A stretch of DNA of 64,000 bases from Pseudomonas sp. HMWF032 (GCF_003060885.1 NZ_QAIG01000004.1:96095-160094), one strand, 5' to 3'. Counted from the stretch's first letter, positions 19,769-29,450 are shown. The notes: generated by a model not told the origin, from the letters alone. Numbers and translations: made by a program.

Positions 19769-19983
19769 AGAGTAAAAGTAGGCAATAACTCAGCAGTTTG
19801 CAGGCCAGTGCAAACCGCCATGCAAGCTTATACGGAATTATTAACGCACTGTATGAAATATTTTACGGCTGTTTTGACAGCTTGGTCAGCATTGTGCAGA
19901 GTACGCGCCCTTCGCCGAGCCGGCGCAGCATCCAGAGAAGGTCGAAACCTTCGCGGACCTATTTAAATTGCGGGAGTAAATCG

Positions 19984-21300
19984 ATGAACGCAGTCGTTGC
20001 GGCAGTGGGGATCATGTTGATTCTCAGCTTGTGCCGCGTGCATGTGGTTGTAGCCCTGATCGTTGGGGCATTGGCAGGCGGCCTGCTCGGTGGTTTGGGT
20101 ATTGAAGGTTCGCTGACAGCCTTTAATAAAGGCTTGGGTGGTGGTGCTACCGTTGCGCTGTCCTACGCCTTGTTGGGTGCTTTTGCCGTGGCGATTGCCA
20201 AGTCAGGCTTGGCCCATGCCTTGGCAGATAAAGCTCTCTCCATGGTCAGTAAGCAGGATGTCAAAGGCGCTGGTCTGCTCAAGTGGCTGCTGATTGCACT
20301 GTTGTTGGCAGTGGCGATTTCCTCGCAGAACATTCTGCCGATTCACATCGCCTTTATTCCGCTGCTGGTGCCGCCGCTGTTGTATGTGCTGAGCAAGCTG
20401 CAACTCGACCGTCGTTTGATCGCCTGCGTGCTCACCTTCGGCCTGATTACCCCTTATATGTTCCTGCCGGTGGGTTTTGGCGGGATTTTCCTAAATGACA
20501 TTTTGTTAGCCAACGTGGCTGGCGCTGGTGTGGATACCGCTGGTCTGGATGTGACCAAGGCCATGGCCATACCCGCGCTGGGCATGTTGTTCGGGCTAGT
20601 GGTGGCCCTGTTCAGCTACCGCAAGAAGCGCGTGTATGACCTGAGCAAGATCGAGCAGGTGGAGCGCGCTGATGTTGCCTACAACCCCTTGAGCCTGCTG
20701 GTGGCCGGTGTGGCGATTGTAGCGGCGTTCGTTGTGCAGCTGTGGCTGGACTCGATGATTATCGGTGCTCTGGTCGGTTTCATCATTTTCTCGGTGTCCG
20801 GAGTTGTGCGCTGGAAAGAGGCTGATGGTCTGTTTACCGAGGGCATGAAAATGATGGCGATGATCGGCTTTATCATGATCGCAGCCGCCGGTTTTGCCGA
20901 AGTGATGAAGGCCACCGGCGAAGTGAAAAGTCTGGTCGACAGCTCCGCTGAACTGATTGGCCATGACAAGGCACTGGGTGCGCTGCTAATGCTGCTGGTC
21001 GGCCTGCTGGTGACCATGGGCATCGGTTCGTCGTTCTCCACGGTGCCTATCATTGCAGCGATTTTCGTGCCGCTGGGTCTGCAGCTCGGCTTCAGCCCCC
21101 TGGCCATTGTGAGCATCGTCGGCACTGCTGGTGCACTGGGGGATGCGGGTTCACCCGCCTCCGATTCGACCCTCGGGCCAACCGCGGGGCTGAATGTCGA
21201 TGGCCAGCACAATCATATATGGGATAGCGTGGTACCGACCTTCCTGCACTACAACCTGCCACTGCTGGTATTTGGTTGGGCAGCAGCTATGGTGATTTGA
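19984..21300 (+). CDS. Na+/H+ antiporter-family transporter (PA2653-like)
   Basis: 438-aa inner-membrane protein with about 11 hydrophobic helices. The N-terminal [18 protein letters not shown] plus [20 protein letters not shown] and the later [20 protein letters not shown] and [19 protein letters not shown] motifs match the Na_H_antiporter (NhaC-like/YuiF-like) family. Many such proteins are better described as amino-acid or carboxylate transporters. The ATG at 19984 has GGGAG upstream; the longer frame back to 19798 overlaps the divergent receptor promoter. Its position between two chemoreceptor genes could mean uptake of an attractant. Confidence 0.85.
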   Translation: MNAVVAAVGIMLILSLCRVHVVVALIVGALAGGLLGGLGIEGSLTAFNKGLGGGATVALSYALLGAFAVAIAKSGLAHALADKALSMVSKQDVKGAGLLKWLLIALLLAVAISSQNILPIHIAFIPLLVPPLLYVLSKLQLDRRLIACVLTFGLITPYMFLPVGFGGIFLNDILLANVAGAGVDTAGLDVTKAMAIPALGMLFGLVVALFSYRKKRVYDLSKIEQVERADVAYNPLSLLVAGVAIVAAFVVQLWLDSMIIGALVGFIIFSVSGVVRWKEADGLFTEGMKMMAMIGFIMIAAAGFAEVMKATGEVKSLVDSSAELIGHDKALGALLMLLVGLLVTMGIGSSFSTVPIIAAIFVPLGLQLGFSPLAIVSIVGTAGALGDAGSPASDSTLGPTAGLNVDGQHNHIWDSVVPTFLHYNLPLLVFGWAAAMVI

Positions 21301-21353
21301 CCGGAGTAATGAGCGTCTGCTGCGCGATAGCTTCAGACGGGTCAACTTTTCAG

Positions 21354-21386
21354 CGGGGCTACCGATATACCGGTAGCCCCGTTTTA
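21354..21386 (+). terminator. Intrinsic terminator after the antiporter gene
   Basis: Perfect 11-bp arms (CGGGGCTACCG 21354-21364, complement 21371-21381), 6-nt loop, then TTTTATTTC. Strong intrinsic terminator separating the transporter from the next chemoreceptor gene. Confidence 0.9.
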
Positions 21387-21418
21387 TTTCGTTCTACTGC
21401 CAAGCAAGGATCTGCCTG

Positions 21419-23101
21419 ATGCGCCTTACCCTGAAGTCAAAAGTCGTGCTACTTGCACTGATCCCCGTGGTGCTGTTTGCCTTGGTGCTCAGTGGGGCTG
21501 CCGCCAAGGTGTTACAGAACCTGGCCGCCCAGGAAGTTGAAGAAACCCGCGAGCGCCTGCTGCAGGAAAGCCGTAACGAGTTGCAGCATTATGTGCAGAT
21601 CGCGCTGGGTTCGGTGCAGACCTTATATGACGGTGCCGCGCAAGGCGATATGGCCAGCCGTGAGCAGGCCGTGGCGATCCTGTCGAAGATCAAGTTCGGC
21701 AAGGACGGCTACTTCTTCGGTCACGACTCCAACGTGGTGCGCCTGTTCCGCGGTGACAGCCCAGTGGATGTGGGCAAGAGCCTGACAGATCGCCGCGACC
21801 CGAATGGCGTCTACATCAACCGTGAACTGGTGAATGTCGCCAAGAACAACACGTATTACGTCAACTACAGCTCACCGCTGCCGACTGATGAATCAGTACT
21901 GGTGCCGAAAATGGCCTACAGCTACTACCTGCCCAAATGGGACATGGCGCTGGGTACCGCAATCAACCTCGATGGTGTTGAGGCGCAGATTGCCCAGGTA
22001 CAGGATGAGATTGATGAGCGCATCAGCACCATCATTACCAGCATCATGGTAATTGCTGCCGTGCTACTGGTTGTTTTCGGGATTGTCGGTGTGGTGCTGA
22101 GCAACACCTTCTTGCGTCCGTTGCAGCAGATTAAGGACAACCTGGATGACATTGCCGCCGGTGAGGGTGATTTGACCCATCGTCTACCGATCAATGGTGA
22201 TGATGAGCTTGGCCAGTTGGCGGGTTCGTTCAACCGTTTTGTCGAGAAGATCCACGGCCTGGTTCGGCAAATTGTTGAAATGACCGGTCAGCTGACCGAA
22301 CTGGTCAGTCAGGTGTCAGCCCAAGCCCAACGCTCCGAACAGGCCATGGATCATCAGCGTCATGAGACCGATCAGGTGGCGACAGCAATCAATGAGATGT
22401 CCGCTGCGGCCCATGAAGTTGCGCAAAGCGCCCAGGGTGCTGCAGAGGCGGCGCAGAAGACCGACACCGAAGGCCAAGCAGCAAAAAAGGTGGTCGATGG
22501 CAGCATCGAGCGCATTCACACGTTGGTGCAGGACATCCGCAACAGTGGCGTGTCCCTCGACACCCTGCAGAAAGACGTGTCATCGATTGTCAGTGTGCTC
22601 GATGTGATTCGCTCCATCGCTGAACAGACCAACCTGCTGGCACTTAACGCCGCCATCGAGGCTGCACGGGCCGGTGAAGCGGGGCGCGGCTTTGCCGTAG
22701 TCGCCGATGAGGTGAGGGCGCTCGCCAGTCGTACGCAGCAGAGCACTCAGGAAATCCAGGGCATGATCGATCGCTTGCAGAAGGGTACCCAGGACGCCGT
22801 GACCGCGATGCGCCGCTCCAGCGATGCCGGTGATGTCACCAGTGAGCAGGCCAACCGCGCCGGCACATCGCTGGATGCCATCGCGCAGTTGATCGGCACT
22901 ATCAACGCGATGAACGCGCAAATTGCCAGCGCTGCCGAGGAGCAAACCGCCGTGGCCGAAGAGATCAACCGCAGCGTGCACAAGATTGCTGTCGCGGTGG
23001 ACAGTGTTGCCGATGAGACTCAGCAAGGGGCGCAGACTGCACGAAATCTAGCGGGCCTGGGCGAGCGACTTGGGGCGCTGGTACGTCAATTTCGCATCTA
23101 G
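21419..23101 (+). CDS. ctpM: Methyl-accepting chemotaxis protein, CtpM-like (sCache)
   Basis: 560-aa chemoreceptor. TM1 (about 8-30) and TM2 (about 202-225) flank a single Cache domain (about 35-195) with the typical [13 protein letters not shown] and [15 protein letters not shown] motifs. HAMP and the signalling domain follow, with the [21 protein letters not shown] tip and the usual methylation helices. In P. aeruginosa CtpM (PA2652) is the malate receptor and sits next to PA2653 and tlpQ exactly as here, which supports the name. Ligand inferred by synteny. Confidence 0.87.
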   Translation: MRLTLKSKVVLLALIPVVLFALVLSGAAAKVLQNLAAQEVEETRERLLQESRNELQHYVQIALGSVQTLYDGAAQGDMASREQAVAILSKIKFGKDGYFFGHDSNVVRLFRGDSPVDVGKSLTDRRDPNGVYINRELVNVAKNNTYYVNYSSPLPTDESVLVPKMAYSYYLPKWDMALGTAINLDGVEAQIAQVQDEIDERISTIITSIMVIAAVLLVVFGIVGVVLSNTFLRPLQQIKDNLDDIAAGEGDLTHRLPINGDDELGQLAGSFNRFVEKIHGLVRQIVEMTGQLTELVSQVSAQAQRSEQAMDHQRHETDQVATAINEMSAAAHEVAQSAQGAAEAAQKTDTEGQAAKKVVDGSIERIHTLVQDIRNSGVSLDTLQKDVSSIVSVLDVIRSIAEQTNLLALNAAIEAARAGEAGRGFAVVADEVRALASRTQQSTQEIQGMIDRLQKGTQDAVTAMRRSSDAGDVTSEQANRAGTSLDAIAQLIGTINAMNAQIASAAEEQTAVAEEINRSVHKIAVAVDSVADETQQGAQTARNLAGLGERLGALVRQFRI

Positions 23102-23102
23102 T

Positions 23103-23124
23103 GCTGCCACGTTGTGGTGGCAGC
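23103..23124 (+). terminator. Hairpin after ctpM-like gene
   Basis: GCTGCCAC (23103-23110) pairs with GTGGCAGC (23117-23124) across a 6-nt loop, two bases after the stop codon. No T tract follows, so termination may be weak or factor-assisted. Confidence 0.45.
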
Positions 23125-23156
23125 GGGCAGGGATTAATTCTGCATGCTGGCCTTGT

Positions 23157-23504
23157 CTAGATCAGTAAGCCTGCTCGCGTGCGCTTTGGAAGTTTGGCCA
23201 CCACTAATTGGTGGGAGCGGGTCAGCAAGGTGTGCAACTCCTCATCGCTCATTGGATAGGGAGCAGCCATGCTGATCCAGTGGGCCCGAGCCAGGTAGGG
23301 CGCAGGGCGAATGCCCGGACGGTCGCAGAAACCGAGAAACAGATCGTCTTCCACCTTGAAAGCCAAGCCGTCCTGCCTATCAAGGTGGAAGAGGGCGAAC
23401 ATTTTGTTTCCCGCAACTGAAAAAACCTGCACACCACCCCATTTAATGTCTTCACGAGCACCCGGCAGGCTCAGGCAAAGTACTGTGATCTGTTCGCGCG
23501 TCAT
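23157..23504 (-). CDS. MmcQ/YjbR family protein
   Basis: 115-aa protein of the YjbR/MmcQ fold, a small CyaY-like domain proposed to bind DNA. Visible signatures are the N-terminal LPGAREDIKWGG, VFSVAGNKMFALF and the central SDEELHTLLTRSHQLVVAKLPK helix. Function is unproven. It precedes ppiC by 17 bp on the opposite side of transcription order: ppiC is upstream on the same strand, so the two may be cotranscribed. Confidence 0.88.
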   Translation of the reverse strand: MTREQITVLCLSLPGAREDIKWGGVQVFSVAGNKMFALFHLDRQDGLAFKVEDDLFLGFCDRPGIRPAPYLARAHWISMAAPYPMSDEELHTLLTRSHQLVVAKLPKRTRAGLLI

Positions 23505-23521
23505 ATTCGGGGTCTCTGGGG

Positions 23522-23800
23522 TTATTCGCGGTAGAAAACCTGCACCAGATGGTAGCCAAATTGGCTTTTCACCGGCCCATGTACTTCACGCACCGGCTTT
23601 TTGAAGATCACCTGATCGATGGCGCGCACCATCTGACCTGGACGCACCTCACCCAGATCGCCGCCTTTCTTGCCGGAGGGACAGGTCGAATATTTGCGCG
23701 CCAGTATGTCAAATGCTTCGCCGGCGGCAATGCGCTTTTTCAGCGCGGCGGCTTCTGCTTCGGTTTTCACCAGAATGTGGCGGGCCATTGCCTTAGCCAT
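23522..23800 (-). CDS. ppiC: Peptidyl-prolyl cis-trans isomerase PpiC (parvulin)
   Basis: 92-aa single-domain cytosolic parvulin. The family pattern is complete: ARHILVKTEAEA at the start, SGKKGGDLGEVRPGQMV in the middle and VKSQFGYHLVQVFYRE at the end, with the catalytic His/Cys region (HILV, STCPSG). It accelerates proline isomerisation during folding. No signal peptide or chaperone domain, as expected for PpiC. Confidence 0.95.
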   Translation of the reverse strand: MAKAMARHILVKTEAEAAALKKRIAAGEAFDILARKYSTCPSGKKGGDLGEVRPGQMVRAIDQVIFKKPVREVHGPVKSQFGYHLVQVFYRE

Positions 23801-23859
23801 GACGGGTTCCTCGGATTTGGATGGATATATTGTGCCAGTATTATCAGCCGCTTAGCGCC

Positions 23860-23932
23860 TAAGAGCCTGTTCAATGTGCTGTTGCGCGTCGGCCCTGAGG
23901 GGTTAAGAACAGGACTCTAGCTCGTGAGCCTT
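23860..23932. repeat. Degenerate copy of the 140-190 bp intergenic repeat
   Basis: Contains the edge TAAGAGCCTGTTCA, the internal GCTGTTGCGCGTCGGCCCTG and the other-end ACTCTAGCTCGTGAGCC of the repeat seen at 41876-42015, but lacks the middle part. Reads as an internally deleted relic between ppiC and the PilT-like gene. Confidence 0.45.
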
Positions 23933-24026
23933 TGAGCGGACTCTGGCAGGGGCGCTTCCGAATTTCTCGGGAGCGATGCGTAATCTTGGCCTAACGTAAT
24001 ACATCCAACTCGCGGGAAGTCTCGTT

Positions 24027-25256
24027 ATGGACCTCAATGCCATGCTGAAAATCCTGTCCAGCCAGGACGGGTCCGACCTTTATCTTTCCACTGGGGCGCC
24101 ACCCTGCGCCAAATTCAATGGTGTACTCAAGGCACTCAGCGCCGAACCGCTTAAGTCCGGGGAAGTAGCGGACATCGCCGCCTCGGTGATGGATAGCGCG
24201 CAGCGTGAGGAGTTTGAGCGAGAGCTGGAAATGAACCTGGCCATCTCGATTGCCGGAGTTGGGCGCTTTCGTATCAATATCTTCAAGCAGCGCAATGAAG
24301 TGTCGATCGTGGCGCGCAATATCAAGATGGACATTCCCAAGTTCGAAGACCTCAAGCTGCCCGAGGTGCTGCTCAAGACGGTGATGGAGAAACGCGGCCT
24401 GGTGTTGTTTGTCGGCGGTACCGGTTCTGGTAAATCCACGTCCTTGGCCGCGTTGATCGACTACCGCAACCGCAACAGCGGTGGGCACATCATCACCATC
24501 GAAGACCCGGTGGAGTATGTGCACAAGCACAAGAAATCGATCATCAATCAGCGTGAAGTGGGCGTGGACACGCGCAGTTTCCACGCCGCGTTGAAGAACA
24601 CCCTGCGCCAAGCACCGGATGTGATTTTGATCGGCGAAATCCGCGACCGCGAGACCATGGAGCATGCTCTGGCGTTTGCCGATACCGGACACCTGGCCAT
24701 CTCCACATTGCATGCGAACAACGCCAACCAGGCGCTAGACCGTATCATCAACTTCTTTCCGGAAGACCGTCGCCCGCAGTTGCTCAATGACCTGGGCAAC
24801 AACCTCAAGGCGTTCGTCTCCCAGCGCCTGGTCAAAACCATCGATGGCAAGCGCCGCGCCGCTGTGGAAGTGCTACTGGGTACGCCGACCATTCGTGACT
24901 TGATTAAGCGCAACGAGTTTTCCGAGATCAAGGAAATCATGGAAAAGTCGAAAAACCTCGGCATGCAGACCTTTGATCAGGCGCTGATCGACCTGGTCAA
25001 CGATGGCTCGATTGATGAAGAAGAGGCGGTGAAAAACGCCGATTCGGCGAACAACGTACGCCTCAAGCTCAAACTCTACCGCGATAACCCAGGAGCTTCC
25101 GCGCCTGCCGCTGCTCCCGCACCAGTGGTGGCTGCACCGACACAGGCTGCGCCTGTGGCACCCGCAGCGTCGGCGGGAGAGTGGGGGCTGGAATTGAAGC
25201 TGGAAGATATCGAAGAGGAGCAGCAGCCTGAGGACCCTGGACGCAAAGGTATTTGA
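24027..25256 (+). CDS. PilT/PilU-family type IV pilus retraction ATPase (orphan paralogue)
   Basis: 409-aa hexameric secretion-type ATPase. Walker A GGTGSGKST is at 130-138, the Asp box ITIEDPVEYVH at 157-166, Walker B VILIGEIRD at 199-207 and the His box STLHANNANQALDRI follows. The N-terminal GSDLYLSTGAPP is typical of PilT/PilU. Closer in pattern to PilU than PilT, but not beside yggS/pilTU genes and no pilus genes are in the window. After residue about 350 there is an Ala/Pro/Val-rich tail ending in an acidic segment (ELKLEDIEEEQQPEDP), unusual for PilT. Probably modulates pilus retraction; exact role unknown. Confidence 0.85.
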   Translation: MDLNAMLKILSSQDGSDLYLSTGAPPCAKFNGVLKALSAEPLKSGEVADIAASVMDSAQREEFERELEMNLAISIAGVGRFRINIFKQRNEVSIVARNIKMDIPKFEDLKLPEVLLKTVMEKRGLVLFVGGTGSGKSTSLAALIDYRNRNSGGHIITIEDPVEYVHKHKKSIINQREVGVDTRSFHAALKNTLRQAPDVILIGEIRDRETMEHALAFADTGHLAISTLHANNANQALDRIINFFPEDRRPQLLNDLGNNLKAFVSQRLVKTIDGKRRAAVEVLLGTPTIRDLIKRNEFSEIKEIMEKSKNLGMQTFDQALIDLVNDGSIDEEEAVKNADSANNVRLKLKLYRDNPGASAPAAAPAPVVAAPTQAAPVAPAASAGEWGLELKLEDIEEEQQPEDPGRKGI

Positions 25257-25284
25257 ACACTGGCGGCGACAGAGCTGCTTGCCT

Positions 25285-26013
25285 TTAACGTTCGGGGCGG
25301 TAGGTGTCCTGGATACGCTGGATCATGCCTTCGGCGCGTAGCCCTTCGACTGCCTTGCGCAGATTTTCCTGCAACTGCGCATCGCAGTCTTTCGAGCAGG
25401 CCAGGTAAAGATCGGTGCTGTCCAACACAGGGCTCATCTGCAATCTGTTGTCGCTTTTGTGCCACTGATACAACCCTTCCGGCACCCCGGCGAACCAGGC
25501 ATCGACGCGCTTTAGCTCGAGCATGCGCGCGGGGTTATCGCCCAACTTCAGGCTGACAATCTGTTCATCGGTAAAGCCTTGATCCTTGAGTATTTCCATT
25601 TGCGCGGTGCCCATGCCGACGGCGACACGCCGGTAACGCTTACGTGCTTCGGCAAAGTCAGCCACTGGCGCGTCGAGGCTGAAGAAGGCGCGTTCAAGCG
25701 GCGCAATTGGCGCAATCCAGGTGTACAGTGCTTCGCGCTCCGGCGTGCGTGAAAGCGGGATGATCAGCATATTCTGCCCGCGACTAACGCGCTGCTGCGC
25801 ACGAAGCCAGGGTGTTACATGGATATGACTGAGATACCCCGCGCGGGAAATGGCGGCCAATGCCACATCGCCGACCATGCCATAGCCGCCCTGGAAGCTG
25901 GCAAAGGTCAGCGGCGGCGCGTCCGGCATATGCAGCTCCAGCGGCTCCTGTGCTGTTACGCTCAGGCTCAGCGAGGGGAGCAATACGACGAGACAGATCC
26001 AGCGCACAGCCAC
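25285..26013 (-). CDS. Transporter substrate-binding-domain protein (SBP_bac_3-like)
   Basis: 242-aa secreted protein of the polar amino-acid binding-protein fold. It has a signal peptide ending near SVTA-QE. The body shows the usual two-lobe pattern: GMVGDVALAAISRAG early, VAVGMGTAQMEILKDQGF mid, and KAVEGLRAEGMIQRIQDTY at the end. The GTG start at 26013 has GGAG 7 nt upstream and begins right at the signal peptide; an ATG at 26052 is the longer alternative. Stand-alone members without permease are common in Pseudomonas and their ligands are mostly unknown. Lies 33-70 bp after the acetoacetyl-CoA synthetase gene on the same strand. Confidence 0.8.
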   Translation of the reverse strand: MAVRWICLVVLLPSLSLSVTAQEPLELHMPDAPPLTFASFQGGYGMVGDVALAAISRAGYLSHIHVTPWLRAQQRVSRGQNMLIIPLSRTPEREALYTWIAPIAPLERAFFSLDAPVADFAEARKRYRRVAVGMGTAQMEILKDQGFTDEQIVSLKLGDNPARMLELKRVDAWFAGVPEGLYQWHKSDNRLQMSPVLDSTDLYLACSKDCDAQLQENLRKAVEGLRAEGMIQRIQDTYRPER

Positions 26014-26084
26014 GGCAGCACTCCAGCAACGACTGGTATGGAGTATAAGCACTGCGTGTCGGTCTTGGCTGGAGTTTTGGTGCT

Positions 26085-28040
26085 TCAGTCCCGTAGTTCC
26101 GCCAGGTCGCGGTACAACTCCAACGCCTTTGGATTAGCCAGGGCGTCGGTGTTTTTCACCGGTTTGCCGTGCACCACGTTGCGCACCGCCAACTCGACGA
26201 TTTTGCCGCTGATGGTGCGCGGGATATCCGCCACGGCGATGATCTTGGCCGGCACATGGCGCGGCGTGGTGTTGGCGCGGATGACCTGCCGGATCTGTGC
26301 CTGCAGGGCATCGTCAAGCACCATGCCCTCGCGCAGGCGCACAAACAGCACCACCCGCACATCATCCTCCCACGCCTGACCGATGGCGATGGACTCCAGC
26401 ACAGCTTCGACCTTTTCCACCTGGCGGTATATTTCCGCGGTGCCGATGCGCACGCCGCCGGGGTTGAGTACCGCGTCACTGCGGCCGTGAATCACCAGCC
26501 CATTGTGCTCAGTGATTTCGGCGTAATCACCGTGAGCCCAGATGCCGGGGAAGGTCTCAAAGTAGGCCGCCCGGAACTTGCTGCCATCGTCATCCTTCCA
26601 GAAACCCACCGGCATTGAGGGAAAGTGCTGTGCGCAAACCAGTTCGCCTTTTTCGCCGCTGACCGCGGTACCTGCGTCGTTCCACACCTGCACGTCCATG
26701 CCCAAGCCCTTGCATTGCAGCTCACCGCGCCACACCGGCAGCACCGGGTTGCCGAGGGCGAAGCAGGAGACGATGTCGGTGCCGCCGGAGATCGATGACA
26801 GGCAGAGATCGGCTTTGATCGCGCGGTAGACGTACTCGAAGCTTTCGTGGGACAGCGGCGAGCCGGTCGACAGAATCGCCTTAAGACGCTGCAGGCTGTG
26901 TGTTTGAGTGGGCTTGGCACCGGCTTTTTCCAGCGCCGCGAGAAACTTGGCGCTGGTACCGAAGATGCTGATGTTTTCCGCATCGATCAGGTCAATCAAA
27001 CGTTCGGCCCCAGGATGGAAGGGCGAACCGTCAAACAGCACCAGCGTCGCGCCCAGCGCTAATCCTGAGACCAGCCAGTTCCACATCATCCAACCGCAGG
27101 TGGTGTAGTAAAACAGCGTGTCATCGCGGGTCAGGTCAGTGTGCAGGCCGAGTTCTTTGGCGTGCTGCAGCAAGGTGCCGCCGGTGCCGTGCACGATGCA
27201 CTTGGGCACGCCGGTGGTGCCGCTGGAATAGAGGATATACAGCGGGTGATTGAAGGCTACCTGGGTGAATTCGGGTTCGCCGCCGGCCTGGTAGAAGTCC
27301 TGCCACAACAAAACTTTGGCCTCCGAGTGGAAGTCGGCAGCGTTGGCCTGGGCATTGGAGTAGGGCACCACAATCAACTGCTCAAGCGAGGGCAGCCGTT
27401 CGAGAATTTCGTTGAGCTTGGCCGTCAGGTCCAGGCTCTTGCCGGCGTAGCGGTAACCGGCGGCGGCGATCAATACCTTGGGTTCAATCTGGCCGAAGCG
27501 GTCGATCACCCCCTGCGTGCCGAAGTCGGGTGAGCAGCTCGACCAGGTGGCGCCCAGGCTGCTGGCAGCCAGCATGCCGACCACCGTCTGCCAGGTATTG
27601 GGCATAAAGGCGGCAACCCTGTCGCCGATACCGACGCCAGCGGCACGCAGGCTGCATTGCAGGCCGGCGACATGGGCGGCCAGTTGGGCATAGCTCAGTT
27701 GTTCGCGGCTGCCATCTTCGCCAATTGCGATCAGAGCAGGATGGTGATCGCGGCGACGCAGCAGATGTTCTGCAAAGTTCAGCGTTGCACCGGGAAACCA
27801 GTGGGCGCTGGGCATGGCGCTGCCTTCTTGCAGTACGACCTCGGGCTGTGCACTAAAACGGATCTCGAAGAACTCGACAATCGCCTGCCAGAAGCTTTCA
27901 CGCTGTTCCACGCTCCAGACATGCAGCGCCGGATAGTCGGCCAGTTGCAGGCTGTGGCGCTGATTGACGAAGCGGCGGAAGCCGTCCATCCGGGTGGTGG
28001 TGATACGTTCCTTGGAGGGGGTCCACAAGGGCTGTTGCAT
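26085..28040 (-). CDS. aacS: Acetoacetate-CoA ligase (acetoacetyl-CoA synthetase)
   Basis: 651-aa ANL-superfamily adenylating enzyme. The P-loop-like YSSGTTGVPKCIVHG motif, the WMMWNWLVSGLALGATLVLFDGSP region and the C-terminal catalytic lysine in RTISGKIVE fit acetoacetyl-CoA synthetase rather than acetyl-CoA synthetase. It converts acetoacetate, ATP and CoA to acetoacetyl-CoA. Its place directly after liuE, whose product HMG-CoA lyase releases acetoacetate, gives a clear metabolic reason: the end product of leucine breakdown is re-activated for thiolysis. Confidence 0.93.
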   Translation of the reverse strand: MQQPLWTPSKERITTTRMDGFRRFVNQRHSLQLADYPALHVWSVEQRESFWQAIVEFFEIRFSAQPEVVLQEGSAMPSAHWFPGATLNFAEHLLRRRDHHPALIAIGEDGSREQLSYAQLAAHVAGLQCSLRAAGVGIGDRVAAFMPNTWQTVVGMLAASSLGATWSSCSPDFGTQGVIDRFGQIEPKVLIAAAGYRYAGKSLDLTAKLNEILERLPSLEQLIVVPYSNAQANAADFHSEAKVLLWQDFYQAGGEPEFTQVAFNHPLYILYSSGTTGVPKCIVHGTGGTLLQHAKELGLHTDLTRDDTLFYYTTCGWMMWNWLVSGLALGATLVLFDGSPFHPGAERLIDLIDAENISIFGTSAKFLAALEKAGAKPTQTHSLQRLKAILSTGSPLSHESFEYVYRAIKADLCLSSISGGTDIVSCFALGNPVLPVWRGELQCKGLGMDVQVWNDAGTAVSGEKGELVCAQHFPSMPVGFWKDDDGSKFRAAYFETFPGIWAHGDYAEITEHNGLVIHGRSDAVLNPGGVRIGTAEIYRQVEKVEAVLESIAIGQAWEDDVRVVLFVRLREGMVLDDALQAQIRQVIRANTTPRHVPAKIIAVADIPRTISGKIVELAVRNVVHGKPVKNTDALANPKALELYRDLAELRD

Positions 28041-28250
28041 GTCGGTTCCTCATTCGGCAGGTGCCGTAATTCTTGTTGTGCCGAGCTGTTGCGCCTGGCC
28101 GATGGCACGCTAGCCTACTGGTCGCAGACGGCCTTGACCTGTAGCGCCCCTTATTGCTCGGTTGCCGACCTGGCGGCTGTTGTAGCGGTTTTGCACCGAA
28201 GGCAGGGCCGGCGCGCTGTATCTGGGGCTCTGGCTTTACAGGCTGTAAAC

Positions 28251-28337
28251 AAAACCTGACGGGGTGGGGCGGGCACGGTCAAGCATCGTCCGTCACTCGA
28301 TCCAAATGGCGGACAAACCTTCGGCATGTCCACCCTA
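28251..28337. repeat. GTAGGGTGGACA-type repeat between liuE and aacS
   Basis: On the minus strand the liuE stop codon TAG lies inside GCGTAGGGTGGACATGCC, followed by a second TTTGTCC element that pairs with GGACA (inverted repeat). The same GTAGGGTGGA core recurs at 29249 and 29336-29350 in the liuD-liuE gap. The remainder of 28041-28250 shows nothing I can assign. Confidence 0.5.
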
Positions 28338-29237
28338 CGCGCTAGCCAGTTTTGCCCGCGCTACCCGAGAGCCATTGGGTTTATCCAGCACGGCGCAAAT
28401 GCGCTGGCCGGCGGCGATCAGCCGGCCCATATCAATACCGGTTTCGATGCCCAGGCCTTCAAGCAGGTACAGCACATCCTCTGTGGCGACATTGCCAGTG
28501 GCGCCTTTGGCGTAAGGGCAGCCGCCGAGACCGGCAACCGAGCTGTCGAAGACACTGATACCTTCCAAGAGGCTCGCATAGATATTGGCCAAAGCCTGAC
28601 CGTAGGTGTCGTGAAAGTGCCCGGCCAGCAGATTACGTGGCACTTCGCGGCCGACCACGTTGAGCAGGTGACGGGTAGCTCCGGCAGTGCCGGCACCTAT
28701 GGTGTCGCCCAGGGAAACCTCATAGCAGCCCATGGCATACAGCTCACGGGCCACGCTGGCGACTTGCTCTGCTGGCACGCTGCCGTCATAGGGGCAGCCC
28801 AGTACGCAGGAGACATAACCGCGCACGCGGATGCCATGCTGCTTGGCGGCGTCCATCACCGGGACAAAGCGCTCCAGGCTTTCGCGGATCGAACAGTTGA
28901 TATTCTTCTGCGAGAAGGCTTCCGACGCGGCAGCAAACACCGCCACTTCGCGCACGCCGGCTTCCAACGCGCCTTCAAAGCCTTTCAGATTGGGTGCCAG
29001 GGCGGCGTAGGTAATACCCGGCAACTGCTGAATCTGAGCAAACACCTCAGCGGAACCCGCCATCTGAGGTACCCACTTGGGCGAAACAAAGCTGCCCACC
29101 TCGATGTAGCGCAGGCCAGCAGCGGACAGGTCATCGATCAGGCGCACCTTGTCGGCCACGCTGATCGGCTGTTTCTCATTCTGCAAACCGTCACGCGGGC
29201 CGACTTCGACCAGGCGGACGTGATTGGGTATGTTCAT
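28335..29237 (-). CDS. liuE: Hydroxymethylglutaryl-CoA lyase LiuE
   Basis: 300-aa TIM-barrel lyase cleaving 3-hydroxy-3-methylglutaryl-CoA to acetyl-CoA and acetoacetate, the last step of leucine catabolism. The N-terminal VEVGPRDGLQNEK motif holds the metal/active-site Arg and Asp. The GLGGCPYAKGATGN signature carries the active-site loop cysteine (C240). Length is normal for bacterial HMG-CoA lyase. Fifth structural gene of the liu cluster, separated from liuD by 213 bp filled with repeats, so its transcription may be partly uncoupled. Confidence 0.96.
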   Translation of the reverse strand: MNIPNHVRLVEVGPRDGLQNEKQPISVADKVRLIDDLSAAGLRYIEVGSFVSPKWVPQMAGSAEVFAQIQQLPGITYAALAPNLKGFEGALEAGVREVAVFAAASEAFSQKNINCSIRESLERFVPVMDAAKQHGIRVRGYVSCVLGCPYDGSVPAEQVASVARELYAMGCYEVSLGDTIGAGTAGATRHLLNVVGREVPRNLLAGHFHDTYGQALANIYASLLEGISVFDSSVAGLGGCPYAKGATGNVATEDVLYLLEGLGIETGIDMGRLIAAGQRICAVLDKPNGSRVARAKLASA

Positions 29238-29248
29238 GCATCTTCTCC

Positions 29249-29350
29249 GTAGGGTGGATCGGGGCGCGCAGCTGCCGCTTTACCCATCCTCCATGCCCCT
29301 TCGTTGTGTATTTCAAGGTGGACATAAACAGCGATGTCCACCCTACGCAC
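29249..29350. repeat. GTAGGGTGGA repeats with inverted repeat in liuD-liuE gap
   Basis: GTAGGGTGGATC at 29249-29260 and a complementary copy ending CCACCCTACGC at about 29346. Within it a perfect 9-bp inverted repeat GGTGGACAT / ATGTCCACC occupies 29317-29325 and 29334-29342 with an 8-nt loop. This is a small palindromic intergenic element of the kind scattered in Pseudomonas genomes. Confidence 0.65.
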
Positions 29351-29381
29351 TGTGCTTGCCCGCGATAAAGGTGTTGCGACC

Positions 29382-29444
29382 GGTGGGCGACGCTTTAGCG
29401 GCGCGCTTTTGATCGCTGTTGTCGCGGCTAAAGCCCCTCCCACC
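29382..29444. repeat. REP-like inverted pair upstream of the liuD stop
   Basis: GGTGGGCGACGCTTTAGC (29382-29399) and GCTAAAGCCCCTCCCACC (29427-29444) form an imperfect inverted pair around GC-rich spacer. The second arm, with TCGCGGCTAAAGCCCCTCC, looks like the Pseudomonas REP core. It lies just past the liuD stop and could act as a 3'-end stabiliser or attenuator between liuD and liuE. Confidence 0.65.
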
Positions 29445-29450
29445 TATCCG

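Noticed and set aside
23860..23932. Treating this stretch as a full copy of the intergenic repeat
   Set aside because: Only the edges and one internal block match; it is listed as a degenerate copy with low confidence.
28326..29252. 308-codon plus-strand frame opposite liuE
   Set aside because: Mirrors the liuE reading frame exactly; liuE carries the HMG-CoA lyase signature.
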